Source: DATBIS01 sp036556805 (GTDB taxonomy: Bacteria; Actinomycetota; UBA4738; HRBIN12). Taken from it: 40,871 nt of DNA. Position 1 is the first letter of the stretch; every line of letters begins with the position of its first letter. A program made the position numbers and the translations under genes. Shown in pieces: positions 23,509 through 31,330 of this stretch. Below the pieces are notes generated by a model. The model worked only from the letters and a program-made list of their open reading frames with translations. It searched no databases and had not been told where the DNA came from. The stretch lies in assembly GCA_036556805.1 (NCBI GenBank), contig DATBIS010000062.1, positions 1-40,871 of the forward strand, given 5' to 3'.

Positions 23509-24478
23509 GCTGCCGCGGGCCGCCGAGGTGTTGCGCGACGCCGACGACGTCGCGATCGCCTGCCACGTGAACCCGGACGCGGACGCGCTGGGGTCGATGC
23601 TCGGGCTCGCGGCGTTCCTCCGTGCGCGCGGCACGCACGTGGTCACGTCGTACCCGAACACCCCGCTCGAGCCGCCGCGCTGGGCGGCGTTGCTGCCGGG
23701 GTCCGACCGGCTCGTGGAGGTGAAGGACTTCCCGCAGGCACCGGCCGTCATGGTGACGTGCGACTGTGCGGCAGAGGACCGGCTCGGGCCGCTGGTGCCC
23801 GCCTCCCGGCGAGCGGCGGAGCTGATCTGGATCGACCACCACCGTTCGAACGAGGGCCTGGGAACGATCCCGCTCGTGGACCCGGACGCGTCCTCGACGT
23901 GCGAGGTCGTGTGGCGTCTGCTCCGCGAGATCGGCGGCGCGGTGCCGAACGAGACCGCCCTGTGCCTCTATGCGGGGCTCGTGACCGACACGGGCCGCTT
24001 CCAGTACGAGGCGACGACACCCGACACGCTGCGCCTCGCCGCGGAGCTCCGGGAGTTCGACTTCGATCACACGCGGCTCGTGCAGGCGCTCTACGAGGAC
24101 CACCGGCGCGAGTACCTGGGGCTCGTCGCACGCGCGCTCGGGCGGCTTCGCCACGAGCACGACGCGGACCTCGTGTGGACGTACGTGACGCAGTCGGACC
24201 TCCGCGACGCGGGGATCGGTCCCGCCGAGACCGACGACCTCATCGACCTGATCCGCACCGATCGCGATGCCGACGTGGCCGCCCTCGTGAAGCAGCAGCG
24301 GGACGGGCGGTTCAAGGTGAGCGTGCGATCGCGAGGGGGTCACGACCTCTCCGCGATCGCGGCCTCGTTCGGAGGTGGAGGGCATCGCCTCGCGGCCGGC
24401 TACACCTCCGAGCACGGCCCCGCGGGCACGATCGAGCGGCTCGTCGCGGCCCTGCGCGGGGAGCCGCTCGCGCCGTGA
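23501..24478 (+). CDS. nrnA: DHH-family phosphoesterase, NrnA-like (oligoribonuclease/pAp phosphatase)
   Basis: NrnA-type enzymes degrade very short RNAs and, in many species, 3'-phosphoadenosine 5'-phosphate or cyclic dinucleotide products. The 325-residue protein has the DHH-domain motifs HVNPDADALGS (22-32), VTCDCAAEDR and IDHHRSNEGLG. The DHHA1 domain has the C-terminal FGGGGHRLAAGYT. Length and position between rbfA and truB are typical for actinobacteria. It overlaps both neighbours (8 bases with rbfA, GTGA with truB). Substrate choice cannot be read from the sequence. Confidence 0.93.
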   Translation: MSELPRAAEVLRDADDVAIACHVNPDADALGSMLGLAAFLRARGTHVVTSYPNTPLEPPRWAALLPGSDRLVEVKDFPQAPAVMVTCDCAAEDRLGPLVPASRRAAELIWIDHHRSNEGLGTIPLVDPDASSTCEVVWRLLREIGGAVPNETALCLYAGLVTDTGRFQYEATTPDTLRLAAELREFDFDHTRLVQALYEDHRREYLGLVARALGRLRHEHDADLVWTYVTQSDLRDAGIGPAETDDLIDLIRTDRDADVAALVKQQRDGRFKVSVRSRGGHDLSAIAASFGGGGHRLAAGYTSEHGPAGTIERLVAALRGEPLAP

Positions 24479-25323
24479 GCGGAGGCCCGGAGGGCCTGCT
24501 GCTCGTCGACAAGCCGCGCGACGTGACGTCGCACGACGTGGTGGACATGGTGCGCCGGGCGCTCGGGATCCGGAAGGTGGGTCACGCGGGGACGCTGGAC
24601 CCGATGGCGACCGGGCTCCTCATCCTCGGCGTGGGGCGTGCGACGCGGCTCCTTCGGTTCCTCGCCGACCTGCCGAAGACCTATCGGGGGCGGGCGCTCC
24701 TCGGCGTGGAGACCACGACGCTCGACGCCGACGGGGACGTCGCGCGCGAGTCACCGGTACGCGCGTCCGAGACCGAGGTGCGCGAGGCGATGCGCGCGCT
24801 CGTCGGCGAGACGCTCCAGGCGCCGCCGGCATTCAGCGCGGTGAAGGTCGGCGGCCGCAAGCTCTACGAGGCGGCGAGAAGGGGCGAGACCCTCGAGGCG
24901 GCGCCCCGCCGGATCAGGGTCGATCGCTTCGAGCTCCTCGGGTTCGACGGTCGGAACGCGGACTTCGAGGTCACGTGTTCGTCGGGCACGTACGTGCGCG
25001 TGCTCGCGTCCGACGTGGGAGGCGCGCTCGGCTGCGGGGCGCATCTCACCGCGCTCCGCAGGACGCGCGTCGGGCCGTTCGACGTCGCCGACGCCGTCCC
25101 GCCCGAGGCGCCGGGCGAGCCCTCGCCGATCGAGCACGCGGTCGCGCACCTCCCGAGCGTGGCCCTTTCGGACGAGGAGTCGTCGGCCGCCCGGCACGGC
25201 CGCGTGCTCGGTCCGGCCGGCATCGCCGGTCCCTACGCCGTGTTCGACCCGACGGGGCGCCTCGTCGGTGTCTACGAGGACGAACGAGCCGCCGGCGTCC
25301 CGCGGGTTATCCTCGCCGGGTGA
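24475..25323 (+). CDS. truB: tRNA pseudouridine(55) synthase
   Basis: TruB makes pseudouridine 55 in the T-loop of tRNAs. The 282-residue protein has motif I GLLLVDKPRDVTSHDVV, the catalytic motif VGHAGTLDPMATGLL with Asp42, and SAVKVGGRKLYEAARRG and CSSGTYVRVLASDVG further on. A C-terminal domain of about 70 residues is of the PUA-like actinobacterial type. The GTG start lies in the nrnA stop (GTGA). The last bases overlap the start of the flippase-like gene. Confidence 0.96.
   Translation: MSGGPEGLLLVDKPRDVTSHDVVDMVRRALGIRKVGHAGTLDPMATGLLILGVGRATRLLRFLADLPKTYRGRALLGVETTTLDADGDVARESPVRASETEVREAMRALVGETLQAPPAFSAVKVGGRKLYEAARRGETLEAAPRRIRVDRFELLGFDGRNADFEVTCSSGTYVRVLASDVGGALGCGAHLTALRRTRVGPFDVADAVPPEAPGEPSPIEHAVAHLPSVALSDEESSAARHGRVLGPAGIAGPYAVFDPTGRLVGVYEDERAAGVPRVILAG
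25308..25313 (+). promoter_or_regulatory. -10 box for the flippase-like gene
   Basis: TATCCT lies inside the end of truB and ends 6 bases before GTG 25320. The gene may therefore be read both from truB and from its own start. Confidence 0.5.
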
Positions 25324-26429
25324 ACGACGCGAGCGAGGGGCCGCCGCGGCATAAGGCGAACCCCACCTGGCGTGTGATCCAGATCGTCATCTCCCTCGTG
25401 ATCGTCGTGGGGATCTTCGTCTTCGCGATCCCGAAGTTCGCCGACTACGGGCAGGTGTGGACCGCCGTCACGCAGATGACCCCGCTGGAGATCGGGTCGC
25501 TCGTGCTCGTCACGATCCTCAACATCGTGACCTACTGGCCGCAGCAGACGGCGGCGATGCCCGGACTCACGATCGCGCAAGCGGCCGTGAACAACCAGTC
25601 GTCGACGTCGATCGCGAACACGCTGCCCGGCGGCGGCGCGATCGCGGTGGGCGTGAGCTACGCGATGTATCGCTCGTGGGGGTTCACGAACACGGCGATC
25701 GGGCTCTCGGTGCTCGTGACCGGCATCTGGAACATCTTCATGAAGCTCGGGTTGCCGATCGTCGCGATCGCGATCCTCGCGGCGGCCGGCCAGTCGAGCG
25801 CCGGGCTGCTCGTCGCGGCGCTGATCGGGCTCGCGGTCCTCGGCGCAGCGATCGTGCTGTTCGCCCTGATGCTGTGGAAGAAGGAGCTCGCGCGTCGCAT
25901 CGGCGACGCGCTCGGGCGCCCCGTCTCGTTCATGCGCAGGCTTCTGCGGAAGCCACCCGTCACCGGATGGGGCGAGGCGGCCGTGCGCTTCCGGCGCGAG
26001 ACGATCGACCTCGTCGCAAGACAGTGGGTGAAGCTCACGCTCTCGACGGTGGTGAGCCACCTGTGCCTGTTCCTGGTCCTGTTGTTGGCCCTGCGTCACG
26101 TCGGGGTCTCCGAGGCGGAGATCAGCACGCCGCAGGTCCTCGCCGTCTTCGCGTTCGGTCGCCTCATCACCGCCCTGCCGATCACCCCGGGCGGTGTCGG
26201 CCTCGTGGAGCTCGGCTACATCGGCGGGCTCGTGCTCGCGGGCCGAGACCACGCGGACGTCGGTCCCGAGATCTTCCGGGCCCAGGTCGCCGCCGCCGTG
26301 CTCGTCTTTCGCTCGTTGACGTACCTGTTCCAGATCCCGCTGGGCGGCGTGACGTACCTGATCTGGCGGGCGAAGAAGGACTGGATGAAGCCGGTGCCGG
26401 CGGAGCCGGAACCGGCCGCCGAGGGTTAG
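25320..26429 (+). CDS. Flippase-like membrane protein (LPG synthase TM-region / UPF0104 family)
   Basis: This 369-residue protein has about eight membrane helices, the first near 19-38. The family's conserved Gly/Pro block lies near the end: ALPITPGGVGLVELGYIGGL (285-304), and TLPGGGAIAVG (101-111) lies earlier. Members include the membrane half of MprF, where it flips modified phosphatidylglycerol, and AglD/YbhN-like proteins linked to glycolipid handling. No synthetase domain is attached here, so lipid or polyprenol-linked substrate movement is an inference. It converges with the PAP2 gene, the two stops overlapping in TTAG. Confidence 0.88.
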   Translation: MNDASEGPPRHKANPTWRVIQIVISLVIVVGIFVFAIPKFADYGQVWTAVTQMTPLEIGSLVLVTILNIVTYWPQQTAAMPGLTIAQAAVNNQSSTSIANTLPGGGAIAVGVSYAMYRSWGFTNTAIGLSVLVTGIWNIFMKLGLPIVAIAILAAAGQSSAGLLVAALIGLAVLGAAIVLFALMLWKKELARRIGDALGRPVSFMRRLLRKPPVTGWGEAAVRFRRETIDLVARQWVKLTLSTVVSHLCLFLVLLLALRHVGVSEAEISTPQVLAVFAFGRLITALPITPGGVGLVELGYIGGLVLAGRDHADVGPEIFRAQVAAAVLVFRSLTYLFQIPLGGVTYLIWRAKKDWMKPVPAEPEPAAEG

Positions 26430-27139
26430 GGGTCGGAGGTCGTCTCGGCCTCGGCTCGATCGCGCAGCAACTGCTGCAGCTCCGACACCAGGCCCGCCGA
26501 GCCGATCGCGATGCCCGAGCCGAGCAGCACGCCCGCCACGACGTCCGAGAACCAGTGCGCGGACAGATAGACGCGCGAGAAGGCCATCACGAACGCGAAC
26601 GCGGCCGCGATCAGCTCCCACTTCCGCCGGCGGGCGCCGGGAGGGAAGAACGCGAGCACGAGCGCGACCGCGGTCGCGGCTCCGGCCACCGCGTGTCCGG
26701 ACGGGAAGGAGGACCCGACGATCTTCACGAGTGGGTCCGGCGGCCGCCCGCGATGCATGAACGACTTCATGACGTTCAGCAGGACCTCCGAGGCCAGCCA
26801 CGTGAGCAGGAACGCGCTGAGCCGATGCAGGCGGCGCCGCACGAGCAGCACGATCGCCGCGACCGCGCGGAGCGGGATCGTCACGATGCCGCTGCCGACG
26901 ATGTTCAGGAAGCGCATGAGCCAGGTCGTCGGCGTGTTCCGGATGTCGTCCATCCAGGCGTGCATGCTCGCGTCGAAGCGGCCGACGAACGCGACCGTCG
27001 TCTCGGGCGCCGCCTCCGGGGGTTGCCGCCCCACCACGACGAACGAGAGGACGCACGCCACGAGCAGCGCGATCGAGTAGAGCAGCGCCCGCCGATGGTC
27101 GGTGAGCAGCGAGTGGTGGTCGGGCCTCAGCTCGCGCAC
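26426..27139 (-). CDS. PAP2-family phosphatase (intact catalytic motifs)
   Basis: This 237-residue membrane protein has all three motifs of type 2 phosphatidic acid phosphatases: K125 to R132-P133 (KSFMHRGRP), PSGH (146-149) and S188-R189 with H195 and D199 (SRVYLSAHWFSD). About five to six membrane helices surround them. Such enzymes dephosphorylate lipid phosphates such as undecaprenyl diphosphate, phosphatidate or PG-phosphate on the outer face; which one is unknown. The GTG start overlaps the upstream lipoprotein gene by 13 bases, so it is part of the minus-strand unit beginning at 29387. Confidence 0.92.
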   Translation of the reverse strand: MRELRPDHHSLLTDHRRALLYSIALLVACVLSFVVVGRQPPEAAPETTVAFVGRFDASMHAWMDDIRNTPTTWLMRFLNIVGSGIVTIPLRAVAAIVLLVRRRLHRLSAFLLTWLASEVLLNVMKSFMHRGRPPDPLVKIVGSSFPSGHAVAGAATAVALVLAFFPPGARRRKWELIAAAFAFVMAFSRVYLSAHWFSDVVAGVLLGSGIAIGSAGLVSELQQLLRDRAEAETTSDP

Positions 27140-27702
27140 GGCTTCGCGAAGGCTCCGCAGAGGGAAAGGCCGAAGTCGAGCTCCACCTCGCGCACGATGA
27201 GGCGACGAGAGAGGAACGAGAGGGCCTCTTGCGCCTCGACGGTGAGGCTGGGGGAGGCCTCTCCGCCGAAGCGGTAGCGGTAGGTCACACAGCCGCCCTC
27301 GAACACGGCGAACCGCGTCGCCGTGAACGACGGAGGGAGTCCCGGGACGAGGAAGACGTCCATGTTCACCTCGTCGGGGCCCGGCGGCGTGGCGACGCCC
27401 TGCGACGGGTCACACGAGCGGGTGAGGTCGACCTCCACCGCGTGGATGCCCGCGCGGTCCGAGTCCAGCCAGAAGCGCGTGAGGCCGCTCTGTACCAGCG
27501 ACCCTCCGAAGGTCCACCCGGCCGGCAACTCGGCGACGCACGGGACCTGCGTGGCCGACGGTACGGACTGCGCCATGAGGATGAAGAGGTTCTCGTCGGT
27601 GGTCGTGCACTGCGGCATGTTCGAGCTGCTCGCCGAGCATCCGGCGAGCGACGAGAGCGCGACGATCGACGCGACGAGCACCGTGATCGTCCGCCGCGTC
27701 AT
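27127..27702 (-). CDS. Lipoprotein of unknown function (191 aa)
   Basis: The ATG overlaps the stop of the kinase fusion gene (ATGA). Residues 1-21 are a lipoprotein signal (TRR, hydrophobic run, LAGC with lipidated Cys22). The mature part of about 170 residues has five further cysteines, which may form disulfides, and beta-rich stretches. No named domain is seen. Its coupling to the fusion gene and to PAP2 suggests it works with them at the membrane outer face. Confidence 0.82.
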   Translation of the reverse strand: MTRRTITVLVASIVALSSLAGCSASSSNMPQCTTTDENLFILMAQSVPSATQVPCVAELPAGWTFGGSLVQSGLTRFWLDSDRAGIHAVEVDLTRSCDPSQGVATPPGPDEVNMDVFLVPGLPPSFTATRFAVFEGGCVTYRYRFGGEASPSLTVEAQEALSFLSRRLIVREVELDFGLSLCGAFAKPCAS

Positions 27703-29387
27703 GCGAAGACCGCCCAGTTCGAGATCAGGAGCGAGATCGCGAGGAGCGCGAGCGCCGCGACGCCGGCCGTGAGCGCGATGCGGCGAACGCTCCAGCGCTG
27801 GATCGACACGGGGCGCCTCGCGGGAGCGAGCTCGCGGAAGCGTTCAAGGATGCCTCGCCCGTCCTGCTTCATCATCGTGCGCAGCTGCGTGGGGCTCGCG
27901 ACGCCGCGTGCGGCCGCGAAAGCCTCCGCGAGCTCGTCCTCACTGAAGAGCAGGAGCGCCCGCCGATACACGCGGTCGGCGTCCGTGCGCAGCGCGAGCA
28001 CCATCATCATGTTCGCGAGGTCGACGGCCTGGCGCCACGGCGAGGGCCGCACCTGCACGAAGAACACGTCGATGACCTTCAGATGCCCGTCGCGCACCAT
28101 GAGGTTGGCCGGCTTCACGTCGCGGTGGGCGAGCCCCGTCTCCCACATCCGCCGGATCAGGCCGAGGCCCTCGTCGATGACCGTGTCGTCGATCTCCGCG
28201 TCGCCGATCTCGACGGCACCGTCGAAGAACTCCATCACGATCATGTACTCGCGTTCCGGCGTGATCTCCACGACGCCGTAGGGCTCCGGTGTGGGGATGC
28301 CGACGTCGTTCAGCAGTCGGAGGGTGTAATCCTCGTACTCCACGAACCGCCGTACGGTCTTGAACGGGGTCTCGTCCTCGAGCGCGCCGTAGAGGATCGA
28401 GCGGCCGAGCTTGTACCAGCGGTCGGCGCGCACGTGGCTCCTCGCGTAGAGCTTCGCGAACAGATATCGCTCCGGCCGGTCGTCGGACCCCTTCACGCGG
28501 AGCCGAAGCGGCGTGGACCCGCCCGACCCCTCCAGACCGACGGGCTTGATGTCGAGCACCTCGAGCCCGAGCTGGTCGGATACCGCGGCGACGATCGCGG
28601 CCCCGCGCGCGCCGCCGACGTCGAGGTGCGCGGACTTGCCCCGCCGGTAGCTCACGGGGAACACGTCGTTCGGGCAGAACCAGCGGAAGGCGACGATCGC
28701 GATCGCCGCCCCGAACACGGCCCCGAAGCCGGCAGACGTCGGCTGGTCGATCGCGAGGTAGAGGCGTGCGAACACGACGATCGCCACGACGATCGCGACC
28801 GCCCACTTCGTGCGGTAGCGGGGCCGGCCGGCGACCACGAGGCTGTACGTCGCGCCCACGAGCGACACGGCGAGCCCGGCGAGGGGCCGCGACGGCATCG
28901 AGTACCCGTTCCAGCCCGCGAGGATCGTCACGTCGAGCGGGCGCGGCCGGGCCATGGACAGCGAGATCTGGTACGCCGCGATCTCGAGGAACATCACCGC
29001 GCCGATGAACACCCACAGCTGGCGCCATCGCTTGAACGCGATCAGCGCGAGGATCGTGCCCCAGCGGATCACGCGGATCACCCAGCGCGAGGACAGCGTG
29101 TTGATCCAGAGCATCACGTGCGTGAGCCACCCGACGCGGAACGAGGCGATCCACCTCATCCGCATCGAGTCGAATCGTTCGAACAGACGCGCTGCGCTCG
29201 GGAAGATCAGCACGCCGATCAGCACGGTGACGAAGTAACCGATGACCAGGAGCCAGAACGTGCCGGTCTTCCCGAGCCCATGAGGGAGCGGAGGGGCCTC
29301 ACCGGAGGGCCTGCGTCGGGCGCCGCTCGCGCGCGGAGCGCGTCGCTGTTGCTCGATCGGCGGCGTTTCCCCTCTCGTCGACTCCAC
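27699..29387 (-). CDS. Membrane fusion: degenerate PAP2-like domain plus kinase-like domain
   Basis: A 562-residue protein. Residues 1-40 are basic and Pro-rich. Residues about 42-236 carry several membrane helices in PAP2 order, but the motifs are degraded: RP kept (MARPRP, 145-150), PSGH replaced by PSRP (165-168), and SR..H replaced by ARLYLAIDQ (207-215). Residues about 260-520 form a kinase-like domain: K312 in FAKLY, E350/E352 in FVEYEDY, H421-R-D423, N428 (HRDVKPANL) and D440 (KVIDVFF). A final helix spans 537-557. The start is GTG 29387, 8 bases after TAGAGT. A longer frame to 29807 would overlap the upstream gene and has no conserved features. The kinase side resembles Kdo/WaaP, RIO or Ser/Thr kinases; substrate unknown. 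Confidence 0.85.
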   Translation of the reverse strand: MESTRGETPPIEQQRRAPRASGARRRPSGEAPPLPHGLGKTGTFWLLVIGYFVTVLIGVLIFPSAARLFERFDSMRMRWIASFRVGWLTHVMLWINTLSSRWVIRVIRWGTILALIAFKRWRQLWVFIGAVMFLEIAAYQISLSMARPRPLDVTILAGWNGYSMPSRPLAGLAVSLVGATYSLVVAGRPRYRTKWAVAIVVAIVVFARLYLAIDQPTSAGFGAVFGAAIAIVAFRWFCPNDVFPVSYRRGKSAHLDVGGARGAAIVAAVSDQLGLEVLDIKPVGLEGSGGSTPLRLRVKGSDDRPERYLFAKLYARSHVRADRWYKLGRSILYGALEDETPFKTVRRFVEYEDYTLRLLNDVGIPTPEPYGVVEITPEREYMIVMEFFDGAVEIGDAEIDDTVIDEGLGLIRRMWETGLAHRDVKPANLMVRDGHLKVIDVFFVQVRPSPWRQAVDLANMMMVLALRTDADRVYRRALLLFSEDELAEAFAAARGVASPTQLRTMMKQDGRGILERFRELAPARRPVSIQRWSVRRIALTAGVAALALLAISLLISNWAVFA

Positions 29388-29395
29388 GGGCCGCG

Positions 29396-29401
29396 ACTCT
29401 A
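29396..29401 (-). promoter_or_regulatory. -10 box for the PAP2-kinase fusion gene
   Basis: TAGAGT on the minus strand ends 8 bases before GTG 29387. Its first three bases are the stop codon of the upstream binding-protein gene. Confidence 0.5.
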
Positions 29402-30331
29402 CCCCGGGGCCGTGAACCCGTGATCGCGAAGCCACTCCGCGGCGACCGACGCCGGAGGTCGTCCCTGGATCGAGATCGCCGCGTTCATCTGGCGGAGCTG
29501 ATCGGTCGTGAGTGCGGAGGAGACGCCGTCGAGCAGCGGCTCGAGCTCGGGCCACCGCTCGAGCGCCTCGGCACGGATCAGCGGCGTCACGTTGTCGGCC
29601 GGCTGCAGCCCGAGGTCGTCGTGCAGGAGCACCAGGTCGTTCTCGTCGAGGACGCCGTCGCTGGAAAACAGCAGCGCCGCCCCCACCTCGCCGCTTCGGA
29701 GCGCGTCCACCGTCCTCGGGCCGCCCGTGTCGAGGATCGCGAACGAGCGGAAATGAAGCCCATACCGCTCCTCGAGACCGGGCAGGCAGAGAGGCCGCAC
29801 CTGGCATTCGACGGGTCCACCGAAGATCAGTTGCGGCGCGACCGGCGCGAGGTCGGAGATCGCTTGCAGGCCGTAGCGGTCGGCGGTCGCCTGCGTGACG
29901 GCGACGCCGTTCTGATCGGCCGCGGGGGAGGGAGCGAGCACGCGAACCCCGGCGCTTGCGAGGGCAACGCGCAGCTCGCCTTCGGTCGTCCCGATGTCCG
30001 GTGAGGCCTCCTGCGCGCCGAGCGACACGAACACGAGCGCGCTCCCGGCGTACTCGGGCACGAGCTCGACGAGTCCCTTCTGGAGCGCGGGCATGACGAT
30101 CTCGCGAGGACCGAGGTCGAGGTAGCGAACGACCGGCACGCCCGCCGCCTCGATCGCCTGGGCGTACAGCTCCGCGAGGAGCTCGCTCTCGGGAAAGTCG
30201 AACGACGCAACCGTGATCGCGCCGTCATGCAGGACGCGCTCGGGCCGTGGGGAGACCGGGTTTTCCGAGCACGCGCCCGCCGTGACCAGGAGTGCGAGGA
30301 GGAGAACACGGGCGCGATGGGGGAAGGTCAC
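29399..30331 (-). CDS. Substrate-binding lipoprotein, OpuAC/ProX type (glycine betaine-like)
   Basis: This 310-residue exported protein has a lipoprotein-like signal (VLLLALLVTAGAC, Cys21; the -3 position is Ala, so the lipobox is imperfect). The fold signature of choline/betaine-binding proteins follows: ITVASFDFPESELLAELYAQAIEAAGVPV, PALQKGLVELVPEYAGSALVF and the tail AEWLRDHGF. No ABC permease or ATPase gene is next to it, so it is an orphan component here. The start is GTG 30331, because TACGGT ends 7 bases upstream; a GTG 9 bases earlier touches that box. Only 11 bases separate it from the next minus-strand gene. Confidence 0.87.
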   Translation of the reverse strand: MTFPHRARVLLLALLVTAGACSENPVSPRPERVLHDGAITVASFDFPESELLAELYAQAIEAAGVPVVRYLDLGPREIVMPALQKGLVELVPEYAGSALVFVSLGAQEASPDIGTTEGELRVALASAGVRVLAPSPAADQNGVAVTQATADRYGLQAISDLAPVAPQLIFGGPVECQVRPLCLPGLEERYGLHFRSFAILDTGGPRTVDALRSGEVGAALLFSSDGVLDENDLVLLHDDLGLQPADNVTPLIRAEALERWPELEPLLDGVSSALTTDQLRQMNAAISIQGRPPASVAAEWLRDHGFTAPG

Positions 30332-30338
30332 GCAGCCC

Positions 30339-30344
30339 ACCGTA
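30339..30344 (-). promoter_or_regulatory. -10 box for the binding lipoprotein
   Basis: TACGGT on the minus strand ends 7 bases before GTG 30331. It is back to back with the ribF box. Confidence 0.5.
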
Positions 30345-30372
30345 CTCCCGCGGGCCGTCGCGGACCATCGGC

Positions 30373-30378
30373 TACGCT
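30373..30378 (+). promoter_or_regulatory. -10 box for leaderless ribF transcript
   Basis: TACGCT ends 8 bases before ATG 30387. The two divergent boxes lie within a 55-base gap. Confidence 0.55.
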
Positions 30379-30386
30379 GCGAGCCC

Positions 30387-31328
30387 ATGCGGATCGTGCG
30401 AGGGCTCGAGGCCCTTCCCCTGGACGACGAGCCCTCGGTGGTCACCGTCGGGTTCTTCGACGGCGTCCATCTCGGACATCGTGAGGTACTGAGGGCCACG
30501 GTCGAGGACGCGCGCGCCGTGGGGGTGCGGAGCGTGGCGGTCACGTTCGACCGGCATCCGCGCGAGGTGCTGACCCCGTCCGACGTGCCGCGTCTCCTCA
30601 CGACGGTCGAGCGGCGGGCGTCGCTCATCGGCACCACCGGCATCGACGTGCTCGTCGTGCTCGCGTTCACGCCGGAGCTCTCGCGTGTGCCCGCGGAGGA
30701 GTTCGTCTCGGACGTGCTGGTGGGCGGCCTGCACGCGGTGCGCGCTCGGATGGGCGCGAACTTCACCTTCGGCTACAAGGCGCAAGGCAACGTGGAGGTG
30801 TTGAAGGAGCTCGGCGCTCCGTTCGGCCTCACCGCGGAGGGGGTCCCGCTCGTCCAAGTCGGCGGGCGGACGGTCTCCTCCTCGTCCGTCCGCGAGGCCC
30901 TTGCCGCCGGCGACCTCTCGTGGCCGAGGATCGCGCTCGGCCGCCGCTTCGTCGTCGACGGTGAGGTGGTGGCCGGCGCCGGGCGAGGGGCGGGCCTCGG
31001 CTATCCCACCGCGAACCTCCGGACGTGGCCTCGGCTGCTCCTGCCCGGCCAGGGCATCTACGCGGGCGCGGCCGAGCTCGCGGACGGCTCGCGGCGGCTG
31101 GCGGCGATCGACGTCGGCACGAACCCCACGTTCGGCGTCGAGCCGTTGCACGTGGAGGCTTTCCTCCTCGACTACGAGGGCGGGGAGATCCGGGGAGAGG
31201 GGCTCGCGGTCGAGTTCTGGGAGCGGCTGCGCGACGAGGTGCGGTTCGAGCGCGTCGAGGAGCTCATCGAGGCGATCGCCGACGACGTCGAGCGGACGCG
31301 TACGGTCGTCGATCCGGCGGAGGCTTGA
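30387..31328 (+). CDS. ribF: Bifunctional riboflavin kinase / FAD synthetase
   Basis: RibF makes FMN and then FAD from riboflavin. The 313-residue protein has the N-terminal adenylyltransferase with VTVGFFDGVHLGHREVL (HxGH), TFDRHPREVLTP and GANFTFGYKAQGN, then SSSVREAL. The C-terminal kinase has GRGAGLGYPTANL and VGTNPTFG..VEAFLLDY. Length is standard. The start is ATG 30387, right after the -10 box; the frame is open upstream but not conserved there. The next gene follows by 2 bases. Confidence 0.96.
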   Translation: MRIVRGLEALPLDDEPSVVTVGFFDGVHLGHREVLRATVEDARAVGVRSVAVTFDRHPREVLTPSDVPRLLTTVERRASLIGTTGIDVLVVLAFTPELSRVPAEEFVSDVLVGGLHAVRARMGANFTFGYKAQGNVEVLKELGAPFGLTAEGVPLVQVGGRTVSSSSVREALAAGDLSWPRIALGRRFVVDGEVVAGAGRGAGLGYPTANLRTWPRLLLPGQGIYAGAAELADGSRRLAAIDVGTNPTFGVEPLHVEAFLLDYEGGEIRGEGLAVEFWERLRDEVRFERVEELIEAIADDVERTRTVVDPAEA

Positions 31329-31330
31329 TC

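Noticed and set aside
29388..29807. N-terminal extension of the PAP2-kinase fusion
   Set aside because: It would overlap the conserved C-terminus of the binding lipoprotein, is Arg/Ala/Pro-rich and lies upstream of a leaderless-type box.
30332..30766. N-terminal extension of the binding lipoprotein
   Set aside because: It overlaps ribF on the other strand and would bury the signal peptide inside the protein.
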